Source: Proales similis (taxonomy: Eukaryota; Rotifera; Eurotatoria; Ploima; Proalidae). Taken from it: 64,000 nt of DNA. A program made the position numbers and the translations under genes. Positions 1 to 12,733 of this stretch are shown here, piece after piece; positions within the stretch are counted from its first letter, which is position 1, and every line of letters starts with the position of its first letter. Under the pieces are notes generated by a model that saw only the letters and a list, made by a program, of their open reading frames with translations, was not told where the DNA came from and made no database searches. The stretch spans positions 248,001-312,000 of the forward strand of contig JAGVRJ010000003.1 in the NCBI GenBank assembly GCA_019059635.1, written 5' to 3'.

Positions 1-1
1 A

Positions 2-3000
2 GGTCGAACTTGCAACATGACAGTCGAGGGCTTCTGGAAGTTTCCCGACTGCGAAAAGTGCAACTGCAACGGCTACGCAGACAAATGCGACCAAAAGACG
101 GGCATTTGCATAAACTGCCGAAACAACACCGCGTGTGACCACTGCGACTGCTGCAAGAGCAACTTCTACGGCGCACCGAGCAGAAACATCGACTGCAAAG
201 AGTGCAAGTGTCCGGGCTCGGTCGGAGCGAACTACTTTGCCGACTCGTGTGAACTGGACGCACGCGACCAGATGAGCTGTCGGTGCCAGCCGGGCTACAT
301 TGGCGATAGATGCGAGCAGTGCGACGTGAACTACTACGGCACGCCAACGGAGCGCGGAGGCTCTTGCAACAAGTGCGAGTGCAACGACAACGTTGACATT
401 TACGACCGAGCGAGCTGCAACCAAACCACTGGAGTCTGCTCCAACTGCATGTACCAGACAGCCGGCGATCACTGCGAGCGATGTGCCGACGGCTATTTCG
501 GCAACGCCACGCTTCGCACTTGTCAAAAGTGCAATTGTCACACGGACGGCACCGAAGGCAACTCGCGCGACAACTGCGACCACGTCACTGGCCAGTGCAA
601 ATGCTTGCCGAACGTGGAAGGTCGTCGATGTGACAAGTGTGTTGACGGCTACTTCAATCTGACCAGCCGACTGGGCTGCGATTTCTGCGGATGCAATCAA
701 ACCGGAACCGTAAACGGAAGTAAGCTCTGCGATCAAAGAACCGGCCAGTGCGCATGCATTGACTCGCGAGGCGGCCGAACTTGCTCCGATTGCCGTGCTG
801 GCTTCTGGGGCGATCCGAACCAAGAGTGCAAGAAATGCGACTGTGATCCGAACGGCTCCAAAAACCCGAGCGACTGCAACAAGAAAGATGGCTCGTGTAA
901 ATGCAAGAAAGGCGTGGTCGGCTACAGATGCGATCGATGCGATCGAGGCACCTACGGCGAGATACCCTACTGCAATCCGTGCGGTGAATGCTATGACAAC
1001 TGGTCCGGCGTGATCGGTCAATTGGAGAGTGAGCAAAATTTTCGCTTAAATTCTGCCTCGAAATTCATTCTAAGACGCCGCACTCATTCTAGAATCGTTA
1101 ATCAACATTGAGCATCGAGCGAGCAACTTGGCCGTCGGTGCCGGCACTGATGTGCAGGACTTTTCCACTCAATACGAGGAGCTCGAGGGCAAAGTGAACG
1201 ACTTGAAAAAAGTTCTTGAGATCGAAGGCAAAGACCGACAGCTCGATACCTTGGAGAACCGCATCAGGGACTTGGAGTAAATTCAGTTCAACTTAATAAG
1301 CAAACGCAATCAAAAGGTTTTTAACGCTTTGCGAAAGAAATCAAGTCGACGAGAGAAAGAAAGAGATCGCCAAATACGACGCAATCGATCAATGGGACAC
1401 TCAGGCCAAGCAGGAAATGTTCGAGAGTCTGAAGGTCAATTTGACTGCGCTCCGAGAAAAGGCCGAGCAAATTGAAGAGCAAATAATGGAGTTCAAAGAA
1501 TCGAACCTTCAAGGTGAGCCCTCGAGTGTCACTAGGCTAGGCCGGTTTTTCTCAAACCTGAAAAAGGCGCCATGGAAAGCATAAACCAGGCGGAAACAAT
1601 CTCGCAAGAAAGCGACAACATTCTTGGCGCTGTGAAGGAGAAATTCAGCACTGTTGTGCGTCCGTTGCTCAGCCGTTTAGAAGCGAAACTGAACGAGTCA
1701 GAGAAGGAATTCGGCCGATCAGAGAAGGCTCTGAACGACTATTACTCGCAAGTGTTGACCAACTTGACTACCACGCTGGATGCGGTCGCCGGTCTGAACA
1801 AGGCCGTGTGTGGAGCAGAGACAAGCGAGAGCAAGCGCTGTTCGGCAGAATGCGGTGGCGCTCTCTGCAACGGAACTTGCGGATCTAGCACTGGCTCTTG
1901 TTCGGGGCTCATTGATGCATTCGAACAGCTCGAGAGCAAAAAGAAACAGTTCAACGAGCTGTTTGAGAGCAAAGAGCAAAAGTTCAAAGAAATTCTCACC
2001 AAACTGCTCAACTCGAGCAACTTGCTCAACTATGCCAATGACGAGCTGGGCAGTTTAGTCAATCGTGCCAATCAGTCGCTAGTCCGCATCAGCGAAAAGC
2101 ATCAGACTCTTGAACTTCTAGCCGAGCAAGTGGATAATTTGACGAGCATTCACAGAGATAAGCCGGCTCTGATTGTGGAGAACTGCGATAAGACTTTGAG
2201 TCAAAACGTAGATCTACGGGAAAACGAGCTCAGCGATATGCTCAACGAAATCGAGCTGTTGGCATCACAACTGAATGTGAGCAAGTTGGAGCAAGAGTCG
2301 CAGGAGAGTGTGCGCACAAGCTACCTCCTGCAATTGGACACAGAACGAGTCCAGCAGGTGGTCAACCAGACTCTAAAACAGGGCCAGATGGCGGCCGAGT
2401 TCTTTGAGAACGAACTCAACAGAAGTAGAACAATTCAAGCCAATCTAGAAGATGTGCAAGAAAAGAACGAGCTTATCAGCGATAATCTTCAGGAGAGCGA
2501 GAGTAGCATAGCGAGTATCGAGTCAATAATCAGCGACGTTCAAGATGCAGTCGACCAGCTTAAGAGCTCGGTCGAATTCCAATCCAAAGAGGAAAAAGCT
2601 AAAATAAAGGCCAGACAGGAGTCGCTCAAATCCAAAGTCAAAGAGTCAGAGATCACTTTGAATATGACCATAAGAGTAACGAACAAAACCATTTGAATGC
2701 CAAAACTGATCAATTGAATTTCATTTGTTGCTAGAATCTAGAGAATCTTCAAGGCAACTTGGCCACTCTGAATAAAAAGTTCGAGAGTGTGACTACAAGT
2801 GCATCCGAGGAACAAAGGGATCTTATCAAAGCGATGATTGATTTGAACAAGAAAATTTCCTCGACTAGGAAGAACGTCGAAGAGAAACTCCAAACGATTA
2901 AAGGTAAGCCGCGAGCTTCTTATTTGTTGCTTGTTCAGCTTCTTATTTCTCGCCAGATTTGCAAGCCTCTTATAACAGAAGCAGTCAAAGAGTGCTCAGC

Positions 3001-3093
3001 CTCAAGTCAACATTGGCTGAGCTCAAGTTACAAGCGATAAACATTAAAACGGAGATCCAGGAAAAGCAAGGCTTTTTTAACAAGTGCAGTTAA
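2..3093 (+). CDS. LAMB1: Laminin subunit beta, 3' part (5' end outside window)
   Basis: Basement-membrane laminin beta chain; secreted, assembling with alpha and gamma chains through a C-terminal coiled coil. The first exon encodes tandem laminin-type EGF modules with the repeating CxC...GxC..C...GxxC..C pattern up to about base 1000. Coiled-coil heptads follow, interrupted at bases 1810-1910 by a cysteine knob (CGGALCNGTCG) typical of beta chains and absent from gamma and alpha chains. The protein ends FFNKCS, and a near-terminal cysteine is the usual interchain link. Joining by phase gives exons <2-1028, 1093-1276, 1338-1513, 1567-2675, 2735-2903 and 2957-3093, with introns of about 53-65 bp. 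An AATAAA lies near 3326. The N-terminal laminin domain is off the window, and beta-1 versus beta-2 type cannot be decided. Confidence 0.9.
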
Positions 3094-3477
3094 GAGAAGA
3101 GCAAAAACCAAGTTTCATGCACCCGCCTCTGCCCATGCTCGCAGTAAAACAGGCAGAGATGTCTAAGCCTAATTTAGCTTTTTGCGTATTCGCTTTTATT
3201 CAACTTTGCTTTTTGTTCAGTCCTTTACTTTCGGCTAATTCATTCATTCTGAAATCGTTTTTCACTACGGGCTTCCAAGCCCCTATCTGCTTAAGTCACG
3301 ATTTAAATTAGGCTTTAAATTCAATTGAATAAAGATTAATATAATGATGATCATAATCCAGTTTTTATCAAGTTCATGCAATCCTACGTCCAAGAAAGAG
3401 ACTAGACGAGGCCAAGATAAAAAGCTAAGAAATCATTCATCGTTTGAAAGGATTAAAAGCGCTGCGGAAGAAAAAAC

Positions 3478-3549
3478 TTCCCACACCGGGAATCGAACCC
3501 GGGCCTTCTGCGTGAAAGGCAGAAATCCTAACCACTAGACCATATGGGA
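3478..3549 (-). tRNA. trnE-UUC: tRNA-Glu (anticodon UUC), copy 1
   Basis: The reverse strand folds as a complete 72-nt tRNA. The acceptor 5' TCCCATA pairs with TGTGGGA, the T arm reads CCGGGTTCGATTCCCGG, and the anticodon loop CTTTCAC gives UUC. A discriminator A precedes a T6 run that serves as a Pol III terminator. No intron. Confidence 0.95.
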
Positions 3550-3965
3550 CTGCAAGAGCTATCCATTTAATTATCTACATACTGCATTCACTTTTTTCAA
3601 ATGTCTGAATTTGTTTAGAATAATTTACTTCAGTTGGAGTGTGTTTCTCTAAGATCCAAATTTGAATCAAGAATGAAAAGAATGAAATTCAACTTGCAAG
3701 ACAAAGTGCGATTGAGGTTTTTTAACAACTAGTTATTTATAGTTCTTATCCTCCTATTTGACTGAACTTGAAGCAGCTTGTTCGGCGAAAACTTCTTCTT
3801 AATTTTAATTTCAATTGTAGTCTAATCGGGATCGAAAAACGGTGGCGTTTTGAGATTGTAGCAATTAGCCTAAGATTCTTTTTATCATAATCTACTTTCT
3901 GGCCCAAGTATTTCTAACCGACGCCAAATGCAACAAACAGCTTTTTAGAAAAAGATACAAAAAAC

Positions 3966-4037
3966 TTCCCACACCGGGAATCGAACCCGGGCCTTCTGCG
4001 TGAAAGGCAGAAATCCTAACCACTAGACCATATGGGA
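3966..4037 (-). tRNA. trnE-UUC: tRNA-Glu (anticodon UUC), copy 2
   Basis: Identical over the 72-nt tRNA to the copy about 490 bp away. It has the same strand, the same anticodon loop CTTTCAC and a T6 terminator. The flanks diverge apart from a few bases on each side. It lies about 130 bp downstream of the CFAP65 stop codon on the same strand. Confidence 0.95.
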
Positions 4038-4165
4038 CTGACAATAGATTCATTTAGGAAGTTTTTGAATCCAGCCTCTTCTAAATTGACATATTCAGAC
4101 GCCATTTTTCAATCTGCTTTATTGTTTGACATTCCTGATACATGCAAATCAGTTTATGTAGGAAG

Positions 4166-7100
4166 TCAGTTCTCAATGGCGTCTTTTGCCACTGCGGAGC
4201 TTAGTCTCTGCTTACTTTTACGCGGCGGAAGAGCAATGAGTCGAGGCCGATTGGTCAAGCTGAACTCTTGGGTCCATGCTTCTGTGAGAATATTGGCGAT
4301 CGTATTCTCGAATATACTTTCAATCAAAGAGCTGAACTCCGGTGAGCTATCGATTTTATGGGTTAGCAATCAAATCAAACACAATCGAGGAGAACCGTTA
4401 CGTTTTTTTAATCTGCTTAGCCGGTGCCTCTTTCTGGTATGCTTTAGAAACTTGGGCATGATCGGTCGTCTTTGCGAAATACAAAAGTCAATAAAGCAAT
4501 ACTCTTATAGTCATGAAGACCAACCTCATTTGGTTTTAATTGAACAAAGAACGGAACAGGTTCATGAGCGGCTTCCTTCAATGCGGCATGGAAACTTTGA
4601 TCGGCAACTAGATTTCTGTTTAAGCTCAGTGTTTAATTATTCCGGCTCGAAGGCTGAAACGAAAGAGCTACCCGATAAGCTCGGTGATGGCCGCCTCCAT
4701 GATATTGCATTCCTCTTGACTGCATCGAATATTAGCTGGATGCTGGTCTAGGGCTTTGAGCGCATCAACAGAGGCAGGGCCCATAAGTCGGTCGATGAAC
4801 TTGGCGCTCTGATTCATCGGCTCTTTGCTCGTTTCGAGCAAATCGTCCACAAACATTGTGCGCGCAATCACACTCAGATGCAAAATAAGAGGCGCAGGTG
4901 GCGTGGGACGGGTCCACTCTTTTCTTTTGGCACGTTCTTTTCTCACAATATCGACGTTCGAACTGTATTCAAAGTTTTTCTTCATCTCAAGTGATTGAGA
5001 TGCCTTTGTAAAGTTTTAATTACTTAGACTGATCTCTTTTTATCTTCAGCTATTTTGATTGAGGAGTTTTACCTTTGATTTTCCCACGCTCAACTGACTG
5101 ATGCTCTTCCTGTCGGCGCTACTACGCACGTTTTTCTTTAATTTCAAATTTTCCCTCAATGAAATCTGGCAATTCGAATACGCGAGATAGGCGTTCAAAC
5201 ATACCAAACGTTCGTTCAATTCATCTTCTTCGATTATAAACTCTTCATATTGACGCTTTTGCTCCATCTCCCAAGCGGCCAGCTTTTCGCGATAGTCTTT
5301 CAGCTGAACCTCGTCTTTGACCTTGAGTTATTCTCTAAGTGATCGATCAAACCGAAAAGCAGTTTAAGGCTTCTTACTTCGCAGATGAGATCAATGTTGT
5401 GGAATCGTGGCTCGCCCTCGGCTATGAATGTCACTTTGCACATACATGCTTTTCCGGGCTCAATCAGGCCTCTTGAAGGTTGTACTCGCACGATCTTCAT
5501 TTAACTGAGAATAGTTGTTCAAATGTGCACATCATGACCAACTCTTACGCGACTGTTCTCCGGATTTGTCAAATGCCAGACAAATGAAATCCTCGACTGC
5601 GCCGAATGGTTTTTAACAAACACCAGTTTGCGCTCGCGACTGAACAAGGCCACGTTATTGAGCAAGAGTCGATCGAGCGACAGAGACGAGAGCTATTCAT
5701 AATGTTTGCTCACAAACAAAGAACAGATTTAAAATTTCTTTATGTTTGAACTTGCTTGATTGGCTATGAGGCGAGCCTGCTTTTCCGGCACATCCGAATC
5801 AAAGCCAACAGGTTTTATTTGGCTCAGAGTTCGCTTGTCGTATCCGATGCACTTGAATGTAATTTGCTGAAAGCCGATGTCTTGAATTTTGAAAAACACT
5901 TCGGCCTTAGAGAGAAAGCCACAAGTGGCCCGAATTGACCGAACATGTCAAGTCCAACAGTCGAGATGGGCCTACCTCGTAAGTTCGTGCTTCAATTGGA
6001 GCGAATCGCCATTTGGTCTCGTAAACAGTGCCTGGAGGAATGCAGATCTCGTGCTTGCTCAGGCATTCGAGTATAGGCAGACAGTAATTGTCCATATTGA
6101 GCTCATGAAGGGAGCTGTCGTCAATCTCAACAGTCACGTCTGTATCACCGCCGTTGTAGAGCTCGTACGTTTGTACAGGATATTCAATCAGGCCGATTTC
6201 AACAGGCTGCAACTGAAAAGTGTTTGAAGGAAAGAAGAGGTACGGCTCCAACTGAGGCACTGTGATTCCAGTAAAGTTAAGCTAAAGCGGTAGATTGCTA
6301 AGACAGCGAACCAAGAATCTCTCTAAGCAGCATGGCTTTTACCATTATCTCTCGGCCCTCGGCAATCTTGAGCAAAATGGGCAGCTTGTTCAGTCCACAT
6401 TGACTGTGCTTATACGACAAAGTGATCGTCTTGATTTCACCAGGTTCCAGCTGGCCTTTCTTTGGCTCTACTCGAAACAGCTCGTTCGTTTGAATCTTCA
6501 TCTAAATTACAAGTCAAGTCGAGGTCATATGAACCTGGCGTTTTGGCGGCTTCTTACTTGGTTCAGCTCTTCTTCGTCGTACTCTCCGTTCTGAGCCCAA
6601 TATTCCAACTCTAGAAGAAGATCACGCGGAAACAGAATGGCCCTTAAAATTGGCGTTCGCAAGCGTGAATGGAGTCGATTGGATGAAAATGAACTCAGGC
6701 AACTTCAATTGCTCACCATTGAGCGGGCACGTAGCCCACATTCTGGACAAACAAGACGATCTGCGCGTCTTTGCTTCCGAGAGGCGCTGCACAAAAGTTG
6801 AAATCAATTATTGGCCCTTTTGGTTGACTGACTGCGCGTCGGTTTGGTTCTTGACGCGTAGCGATCGAGTAAACAAGCTCGTCGGGATTGGGCTCACAGC
6901 TCATTGAGGTGTTCAAGTCGTTGATGGACATCATTCGCCACAAGTACTCTTTGCTCAAAGCTGCAGTCGAGCCCATGGCCTTCAGATCGCACACAGACAG
7001 TTTGGGATAGACACCGTTCGCTGTCATGTAGCAAAGGGTCTGATTGGTACGCGGCGACTCGGCACTACTCGGTCGGCCATTGGGCAAAATGACGTCATAC

Positions 7101-10100
7101 TCGATTGTGAACTGATAGCTTATGAGCAAAGTGGGCCTCAGACGGCACATGACCGTTCGCCTGGAGCGAGCCTCGACTCTTCCTTGCTCTGTCTCGAGCT
7201 CCAGCACGCAAATCTGAGCAGCCCGGCTGGCCAGGGCTTCGTCAACTGTCTGTTTCACTCGCAGCCTGAAGTCAAGATCACAGTCGTTGTTGTTCATGAG
7301 CACGATTTGCCCGCTAACTGAACTTCCTACAATCACATTGCCAAAATCGTGGTACATTTCAGCAGCCTGCAATGAGCCCGTGGTGCTGGAGGCTAAAACT
7401 CGAAGAGAAAAGTTCTTTTTCGCCTCCGACCCATCGCTGGCAATGAGGGAGACTTTCTCATGAAAAGCGCCCACTTCGGTTGGCGAGTAGGTCCATTCAA
7501 AAGTCTATAATGACAAGAGCCAGTTGAGCAATCGGCGACAGTTGACTGAGAAACGGCCAAACACTTACTTTGGTCTCGTAGGGCTCAATCAAGCTGTGTG
7601 GCTGATCGACTCCGATTATCTGTCGACTATCGAACGGTATTATCCAGTCGAGAGTGAGAGGAGTGCGATTCAGATTGACTACACTGTAGAGCTGTTTGCC
7701 TTGGTTGTGAGCGCAAGTGGGCGCAAAGTAAAGAGTCGAGTCGTTTTCTAGGCGTAGACTAGCCCCAGCGATTGTGGCCAGCACAATCAATTCGAGCGAG
7801 CTCTTTCTCATGTAATTCAAGGTCAAAGACAATCGCTCTACAATATTGGAGTGCTTCAGGTGATTGGACGAGGCGCTGTATTTACAAACAAACACCTGAT
7901 GCTCGCCCTTTCTAATCAGTCCTTTTTGCGGACGAATCTCAACTCCTCTGCAGCAGAAAAAGACGTAATTTGTGGTCTGAAAAGCAAACAGACGCAGATT
8001 ACTCACTCATGCTCGAACGGTTCGAGATCGAACTTCAGCGAGTAGTCACTGGACAAGTTTCTGAGCACAATCGTCTTGTAGACACTGCGCTCGGGCAAAC
8101 AGGCCGGGAAGACCAGGCGCTCTTCGCTCAGGCTGTATCTGGGCGTGAAAAACGTGTCCGATGCCGGATGAAAGGTATGACCTGAGGTTCGGAGATGTGA
8201 AGAGATTCGGTAGAGCAAGCGTCTGGTTGAGTCTACTCACCAAAGCAGTTGAGCTGAAGAGAGATGGCCGGCAGGGCTAGCTTCGGTTCGATGAGCGTGT
8301 AGTCGAGCATTGACTTGAAAATGGCGTAGCCCTCCACTTGGGCCGAGTAGAATCTTTCGGCGGTTTGCTTTTTGCTCGTTTTAATGGAAATTCTTGCAAA
8401 ATAGAAGACGAGAACAGAAGAAACTAACTGGTTTGAATTGAACTCTGAACGAGTGAGATTTCATGGGCGCAATTTCGCACACGTTCGGCTGAATGTTGAA
8501 CGCCTGCTTTTCATGATTGTTCCAGTGGACAACTATTTTGCCGCGAGTTTTGTTCGTCAAGCTGATGCTCTTCTCTTGGCTAAAACTCGGATCGAAATTG
8601 TCGACACGTGACGCGCCGAATTCAACGTAAAACGAGTCGAGTTCAATGCAGTCGTTGAAGCTGGCCGTCCTCTGGCTCGAGTCGTTGGCAAAGTGAAATT
8701 TGTTCTCGTTCACATATTGCTCCATCCCGCTGTTCAATCGTGATTGAAGTTCTTGATTAAACGAGTCGGCAGCTTCATCCAGACTCAGTTCACCGCGTTC
8801 AAACAAAGCAGCAACTTCCTTTGAATCAAAATTGCTCACGAGTCGATTCGCTTTTCTTCCCCGCTTGTCACTCACCTCCGGTGATGCGGTCAGTTTCTGT
8901 CTCTGTTTCAAATAATAATGCAGGTCAATGTGCCGCTTGAACACCTCGGGCGGCTTAATGTAATCTGTGTGGCAAGTGGCGATCAGTTCGAGAAAAAGCG
9001 GATCCTGTTTAAAACAAGCGGTTCATTTCAAAGTGACTCGTGTTTTGGCTCGTCAACTCACGTGGTCCCGAACCAAACAAGTGACCAGTTTGTGGTAAAT
9101 GATCGCGTGTCTCGGCTTGAAGGTCACCTGAATGAGCCGTTTCTCGCCTGGCTCCAGTTTACCGTTTAAATTACTGAACTCAAACGAGCTGTATTCGTTG
9201 TCAATCTCGAACTTGAAATGTTTATTGGTGGCTAGAAGCAGATTTGAATCGGTCAATCAAGGCACAAACCTGGTACTCAAGCACCGAGTCGCTTTCATTT
9301 CGAATGTTGAACGTTCTAGACCGATGCTCGGACAAATTGCACAAGCCAAAGTTGATGAGAGAAGCGTCCAGACTGGCCTTGGCCACTTTGACACTCGTTC
9401 TAGTGGTTTATTCGAATGAAAATGCTTCAGCTGCTCACCGTCGTTGTTGCCAACACAGCTGATTACGCTCTTGGAAAGGCGTCCTTGGGCAAACACTTCA
9501 AAGTAGTCGTGGACTGGCTGATCAGACGGAAAACTGGCGTAATAAGTTATCTGAAGTTTAAACCTTATTGGTCGATTCCCAAATAGAGCCAAACAAACAG
9601 ATTAAACACGAACCGGTATTTTCAATCGCTCATAAGGCTGCAGGGTGCCAAACGTTTGAGCACAAGTAAAACAGCGATCGAACTTGGGAACGTGCGGACT
9701 GCGTTCGATAATGAAATCGGTTTTCACTTGAGTCATGTTCACAAGCGTAAAGTACTGGGTGGCATTTTTGCCGATCGGCGTTCGGCTAAATTCGAGTTTT
9801 ATGGCCGAGCTCATTTGGCCGTCGCTCTCCACCAGCACGTGCGGGTATTTGCCACTGCCGGTTACACTCATCTGCTTGAACAGGTTCAACTCTTGCTTGT
9901 TAATGGAGCCAAACTTGCAGATTAGAGTTCCCTTGTAGACGAATGCAGCCTGAGGAAAGCAGAGAAAGGATTAGAGGCAACCACTACCGAGTTTCAGGTA
10001 TGACAAACTACTTTGGGCTCGAAGAAGACCTCGATCTTTATCTTTTCTCCCGACTTGATCAGACCTTCTTGAGGCGAGACGAGAAACGGCTCTTTGAAAT

Positions 10101-10675
10101 CCCATTCGAACATCGTGTCCAGCTCACTAGGAAATGTAAAACCCTGTGAACTTGGCTATTCGCGTTTATCAAGCGGCTATTTACCTCGGATTTTTAATCT
10201 CGAACGTTTTGGACACCATTCCGTTGACACACGATAGAGCCAGATCGGTCGATTCCGGCACTTGGAGTTTGTACTCTGGCAGTTTGCTTATCAGTCTTAT
10301 GTGAACTGTTTGACCAAAGTCGAGCTGGCGAAGTTCAATCGTGTCCTCGTAGTTTTTCAACTCAAGCGGTCGAAATGTAATTGGCAGAGTGAACGTTGTG
10401 CCCGGACTGAGCGAGAGCGGCTTCGGGAATAACGTGGTGAACGCCTTGCTCTCCGGAATTCTGACGGCACGATTGTCAAATAAATTATTTCGGGTTTTGG
10501 AATTTTGGCCAAATTCTTACTTGTACTCGAGCTTGATTGATCGAGTGTTTAGGTTCTTAAAGTGAAGATTTTTTGTGTACTCGAAGCCAGGCTGCCATCC
10601 CGTAAACAACAGCTGACCGTTCATTTCGACGCCGTTCACATATTTCTTGCCACTTTTGCTGCTCCTCTGTTCCAT
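4166..10675 (-). CDS. CFAP65: Cilia- and flagella-associated protein 65 (CCDC108), multi-exon
   Basis: Axonemal central-apparatus protein built of many ASH/MSP-type Ig-like domains; needed for sperm flagella and motile cilia in other animals. The start at 10675 begins MEQRSSKSGKKYVNG and soon reads FTGWQPGFEYTKNLHFKN, which matches the conserved CFAP65 N-terminus. Repeated beta-sandwich modules rich in 'PGE', 'F.P' and 'NLS' follow, then a charged coiled-coil stretch near 5046-5267. I joined the last exons by phase: ...ITELIG, then PVPFFVQLKP, then ANILTEAWTQEFSL and RPRLIALPP, ending at a TGA (4166-4168). The final exon is 4166-4346. There are many short introns. The joined protein should be a little shorter than the roughly 1,900-residue vertebrate protein. 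AATAAA (reverse strand) lies at 4118-4123. Confidence 0.88.
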
Positions 10676-10953
10676 ATTGACAATCGAAGACCACCACCAG
10701 CTCAGCAGATGATTTTCGCCTCTTTTTATTTGAAAGAGAAGAAATACACGCTCAATCGCTAGGGCCAGTTTCCTAGCAACGAGCTGAGAAAAGCCGAGTC
10801 CACTTCTTTGACTTTTGTTTGACAGAGAACAAGTGCGTCTTTACTTTCGATTGACTGGGGCTATCACAGAATTAAACACCTAGCCGTCATTTAATAAAAG
10901 TCAAGTGGCCAGAAGGGGAGACCAACAGCCTTGAGATCATTCTAATATTTAAA
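10676..10953. other. Intergenic: CFAP65 5' flank
   Basis: Upstream region of CFAP65. I see no open frame of note, no repeat and no clear TATA box for the minus-strand gene. Confidence 0.4.
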
Positions 10954-11018
10954 TTTATGCTAATTAATGAGCGCATGTGTTCAGCTTAAACGTAGACCCA
11001 CTTGGGTCGCTATAAATA
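10954..11018 (+). promoter_or_regulatory. Octamer plus TATA promoter of ncRNA locus A
   Basis: TTTATGCTAATTAATG at 10954-10969 is a POU/octamer-like element, followed by TATAAATA at 11011-11018. The same 16-bp element and TATA recur at 22247-22305 in the same orientation. Nothing protein-coding starts downstream, so an snRNA-type external promoter is the simplest reading. A separate proximal sequence element is not obvious by eye. Confidence 0.55.
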
Positions 11019-11039
11019 CAAATCCTGCCTTTTCGAGAA

Positions 11040-11185
11040 AAGCACAAACACTTCAAAATATTCTAAAAGGTATGTGTCTATCTAATTCAGATGCCAATCC
11101 TACTGCAATGACGAGGGTGTCCGCCAGTTCAACCTTACAACAGGTTCGTTCTGGCCGACGCTGAGCGGTAGTTCCATCATTACCA
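11040..11185 (+). ncRNA. Candidate structured ncRNA A with kink-turn-like core
   Basis: Transcription should start about 25-30 bp after the TATA. The downstream part folds well. CTACTGC (11100-11106) pairs with GCGGTAG (11165-11171). Just inside the stem, ATGACGA (11108-11114) faces CTGA (11161-11164), a box C/D-like kink-turn. The hairpin GCCAG-AACCT / AGGTT-CTGGC (11123-11155) caps it. A donor-like AAAAG|GTATGTG lies 59 bp from the TATA start. Locus B (22.3 kb) shares the promoter, spacing and CTRCTGCMATGACGA core. I could not match it to U1-U6, U11/U12, 7SK, RNase P/MRP or 7SL. A spliced-leader-like or snoRNA-like RNA is possible. Ends are approximate. Confidence 0.45.
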
Positions 11186-11378
11186 TAAAACAAACTGCCC
11201 AATCAGCGTATGCATGTGCCGGTCCACAAAAATACTCATAGTTAGATCAATCCTATCGAGAGAACAGTTTCATTGGCGAGCACCGTTTATTTCCGGATTC
11301 AGGCTGGGTTGACGTGGTCAAAGTCATTTCTGAGGGGAGGCAAGCGGTGTCTGAACCTTCATCGGCATTTCCACTCTT

Positions 11379-12569
11379 CTAAGCGTAAATGGCGAGGAGA
11401 GCGTTCGACGCTGCTTTGATCGCGTCTTTGTCCTTCTCGCTCAGCCTGAAGCGGTTCTTGTTCGCATATAAATAGCGAAGTTGGGACATGCCCTGGAAGA
11501 GGAACGAGCCGAGCGAGTCAAGTCGATTGGAGTCCAAGTACAAATAGACGAGCGAGCGAACATGTTGAAATGCATGCTGGTCAATTAGGCTCAAGCGGTT
11601 AGTCGACAGTCGCAGCGAACTAATTTGCTTCAGATGGGCCAATGAATCTACGCTAATGCTTTCAAGCTCGTTCTCGCTCAGGTCGAGTTCAATCAGATTG
11701 GGCGTTGATTCCCACGTGTCTACTCCAATCGTTCTGAGCGAGTTATGGTCCAGTTTTAAGTCGACAAGCTGGTTGAGTCCAGAAAACATGATTGCGTCCA
11801 CTGTCTTGATTGAGTTCCATGAGAGCTTTAAAACTCGCAGCTCGCCAAGATCCTCGAGCACAAACGGTTTCAGGCTGGTGAACATATTGTCGGACAAATC
11901 GAGCTCAAGCAGATTCTTCAAGTCCTTGAATGCACCGAGTTCGATGTTTGTCAGAAGATTTGAGGCCAAGTTGAGCTTCTTCAATTCAAATAAGCCGCTG
12001 AACGTGCTCGCTCCAATTGAACTAAGCTGGTTGAACTTGAGGTCTAAATGAGTGAGGTTGCGCTGATTGACAAACGAATCGACTCCGATTTGTGATATTC
12101 GATTGAGACTTAGGTCCAATGTGTTCAGCTCGTTCAACTGCTCAAAGAGACCTGACTCGATGTGACTCAGCTCATTCGAAGATAAATCGAGCCTCCTGAG
12201 CTCGCTGAGATGCTCGAACACTGACGAGCCGAGCGATGAAAGCGAACATCTCGCGAGTCTCAATTGCTGCAGGCCCATTAGCGAATGAAAGCTGTTCTCG
12301 CTCAGGTTGAGGTGGCCGTTTGACGAGAGATCAAGAAATCGCAGATTTTTGAAATGCGCAAAAAAGCTCTCTCTAGTTCTTTTTATCTCTCGGGCAGCCA
12401 GATGAAGGAATTGAGTGTCAATGTCCAGCTGCCATTTGCCAATCATGTGTGAGTTCAAGTCGCCATCGAATTGTTCCTTAAGTTCGACTGTGTCCAGCTC
12501 AAGGTCACATCTCACAAAGATTAACACCGACAATATGAACAGCAGCGTGAGAGCTATGTCGAACCTCAT
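11379..12569 (-). CDS. Secreted leucine-rich-repeat protein
   Basis: Single-exon gene of 396 residues. A signal peptide (MRFDIALTLLFILSVLIFVRC) is followed by roughly a dozen typical 24-residue LRRs with LxxLxLxxN/NxL spacing from about residue 65 to 385. No transmembrane segment or GPI signal is visible at the C-terminus (ending LLAIYA), and there is no cysteine-rich C-terminal cap, so it is probably a secreted binding protein. It is divergently oriented to the cysteine-repeat gene at 12734, with a 164-bp shared promoter region. An AATAAA on this strand lies near 11285. The ligand is unknown; LRR solenoids generally bind proteins. Confidence 0.85.
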   Translation of the reverse strand: MRFDIALTLLFILSVLIFVRCDLELDTVELKEQFDGDLNSHMIGKWQLDIDTQFLHLAAREIKRTRESFFAHFKNLRFLDLSSNGHLNLSENSFHSLMGLQQLRLARCSLSSLGSSVFEHLSELRRLDLSSNELSHIESGLFEQLNELNTLDLSLNRISQIGVDSFVNQRNLTHLDLKFNQLSSIGASTFSGLFELKKLNLASNLLTNIELGAFKDLKNLLELDLSDNMFTSLKPFVLEDLGELRVLKLSWNSIKTVDAIMFSGLNQLVDLKLDHNSLRTIGVDTWESTPNLIELDLSENELESISVDSLAHLKQISSLRLSTNRLSLIDQHAFQHVRSLVYLYLDSNRLDSLGSFLFQGMSQLRYLYANKNRFRLSEKDKDAIKAASNALLAIYA

Positions 12570-12733
12570 TGTGAAATCTTTTGGACAAATGAATCAAAGA
12601 AAGCAAGAAATTGAAGAGAATAATTGAGAACTGCATTAGAGAACGCGCGAACGTGAACCTTATGCTCGGTTCCCACAAACTGAGAGGCAATTGATCGCCA
12701 ATCGTCAATACGCCAATCTGACGACGAATTGAA

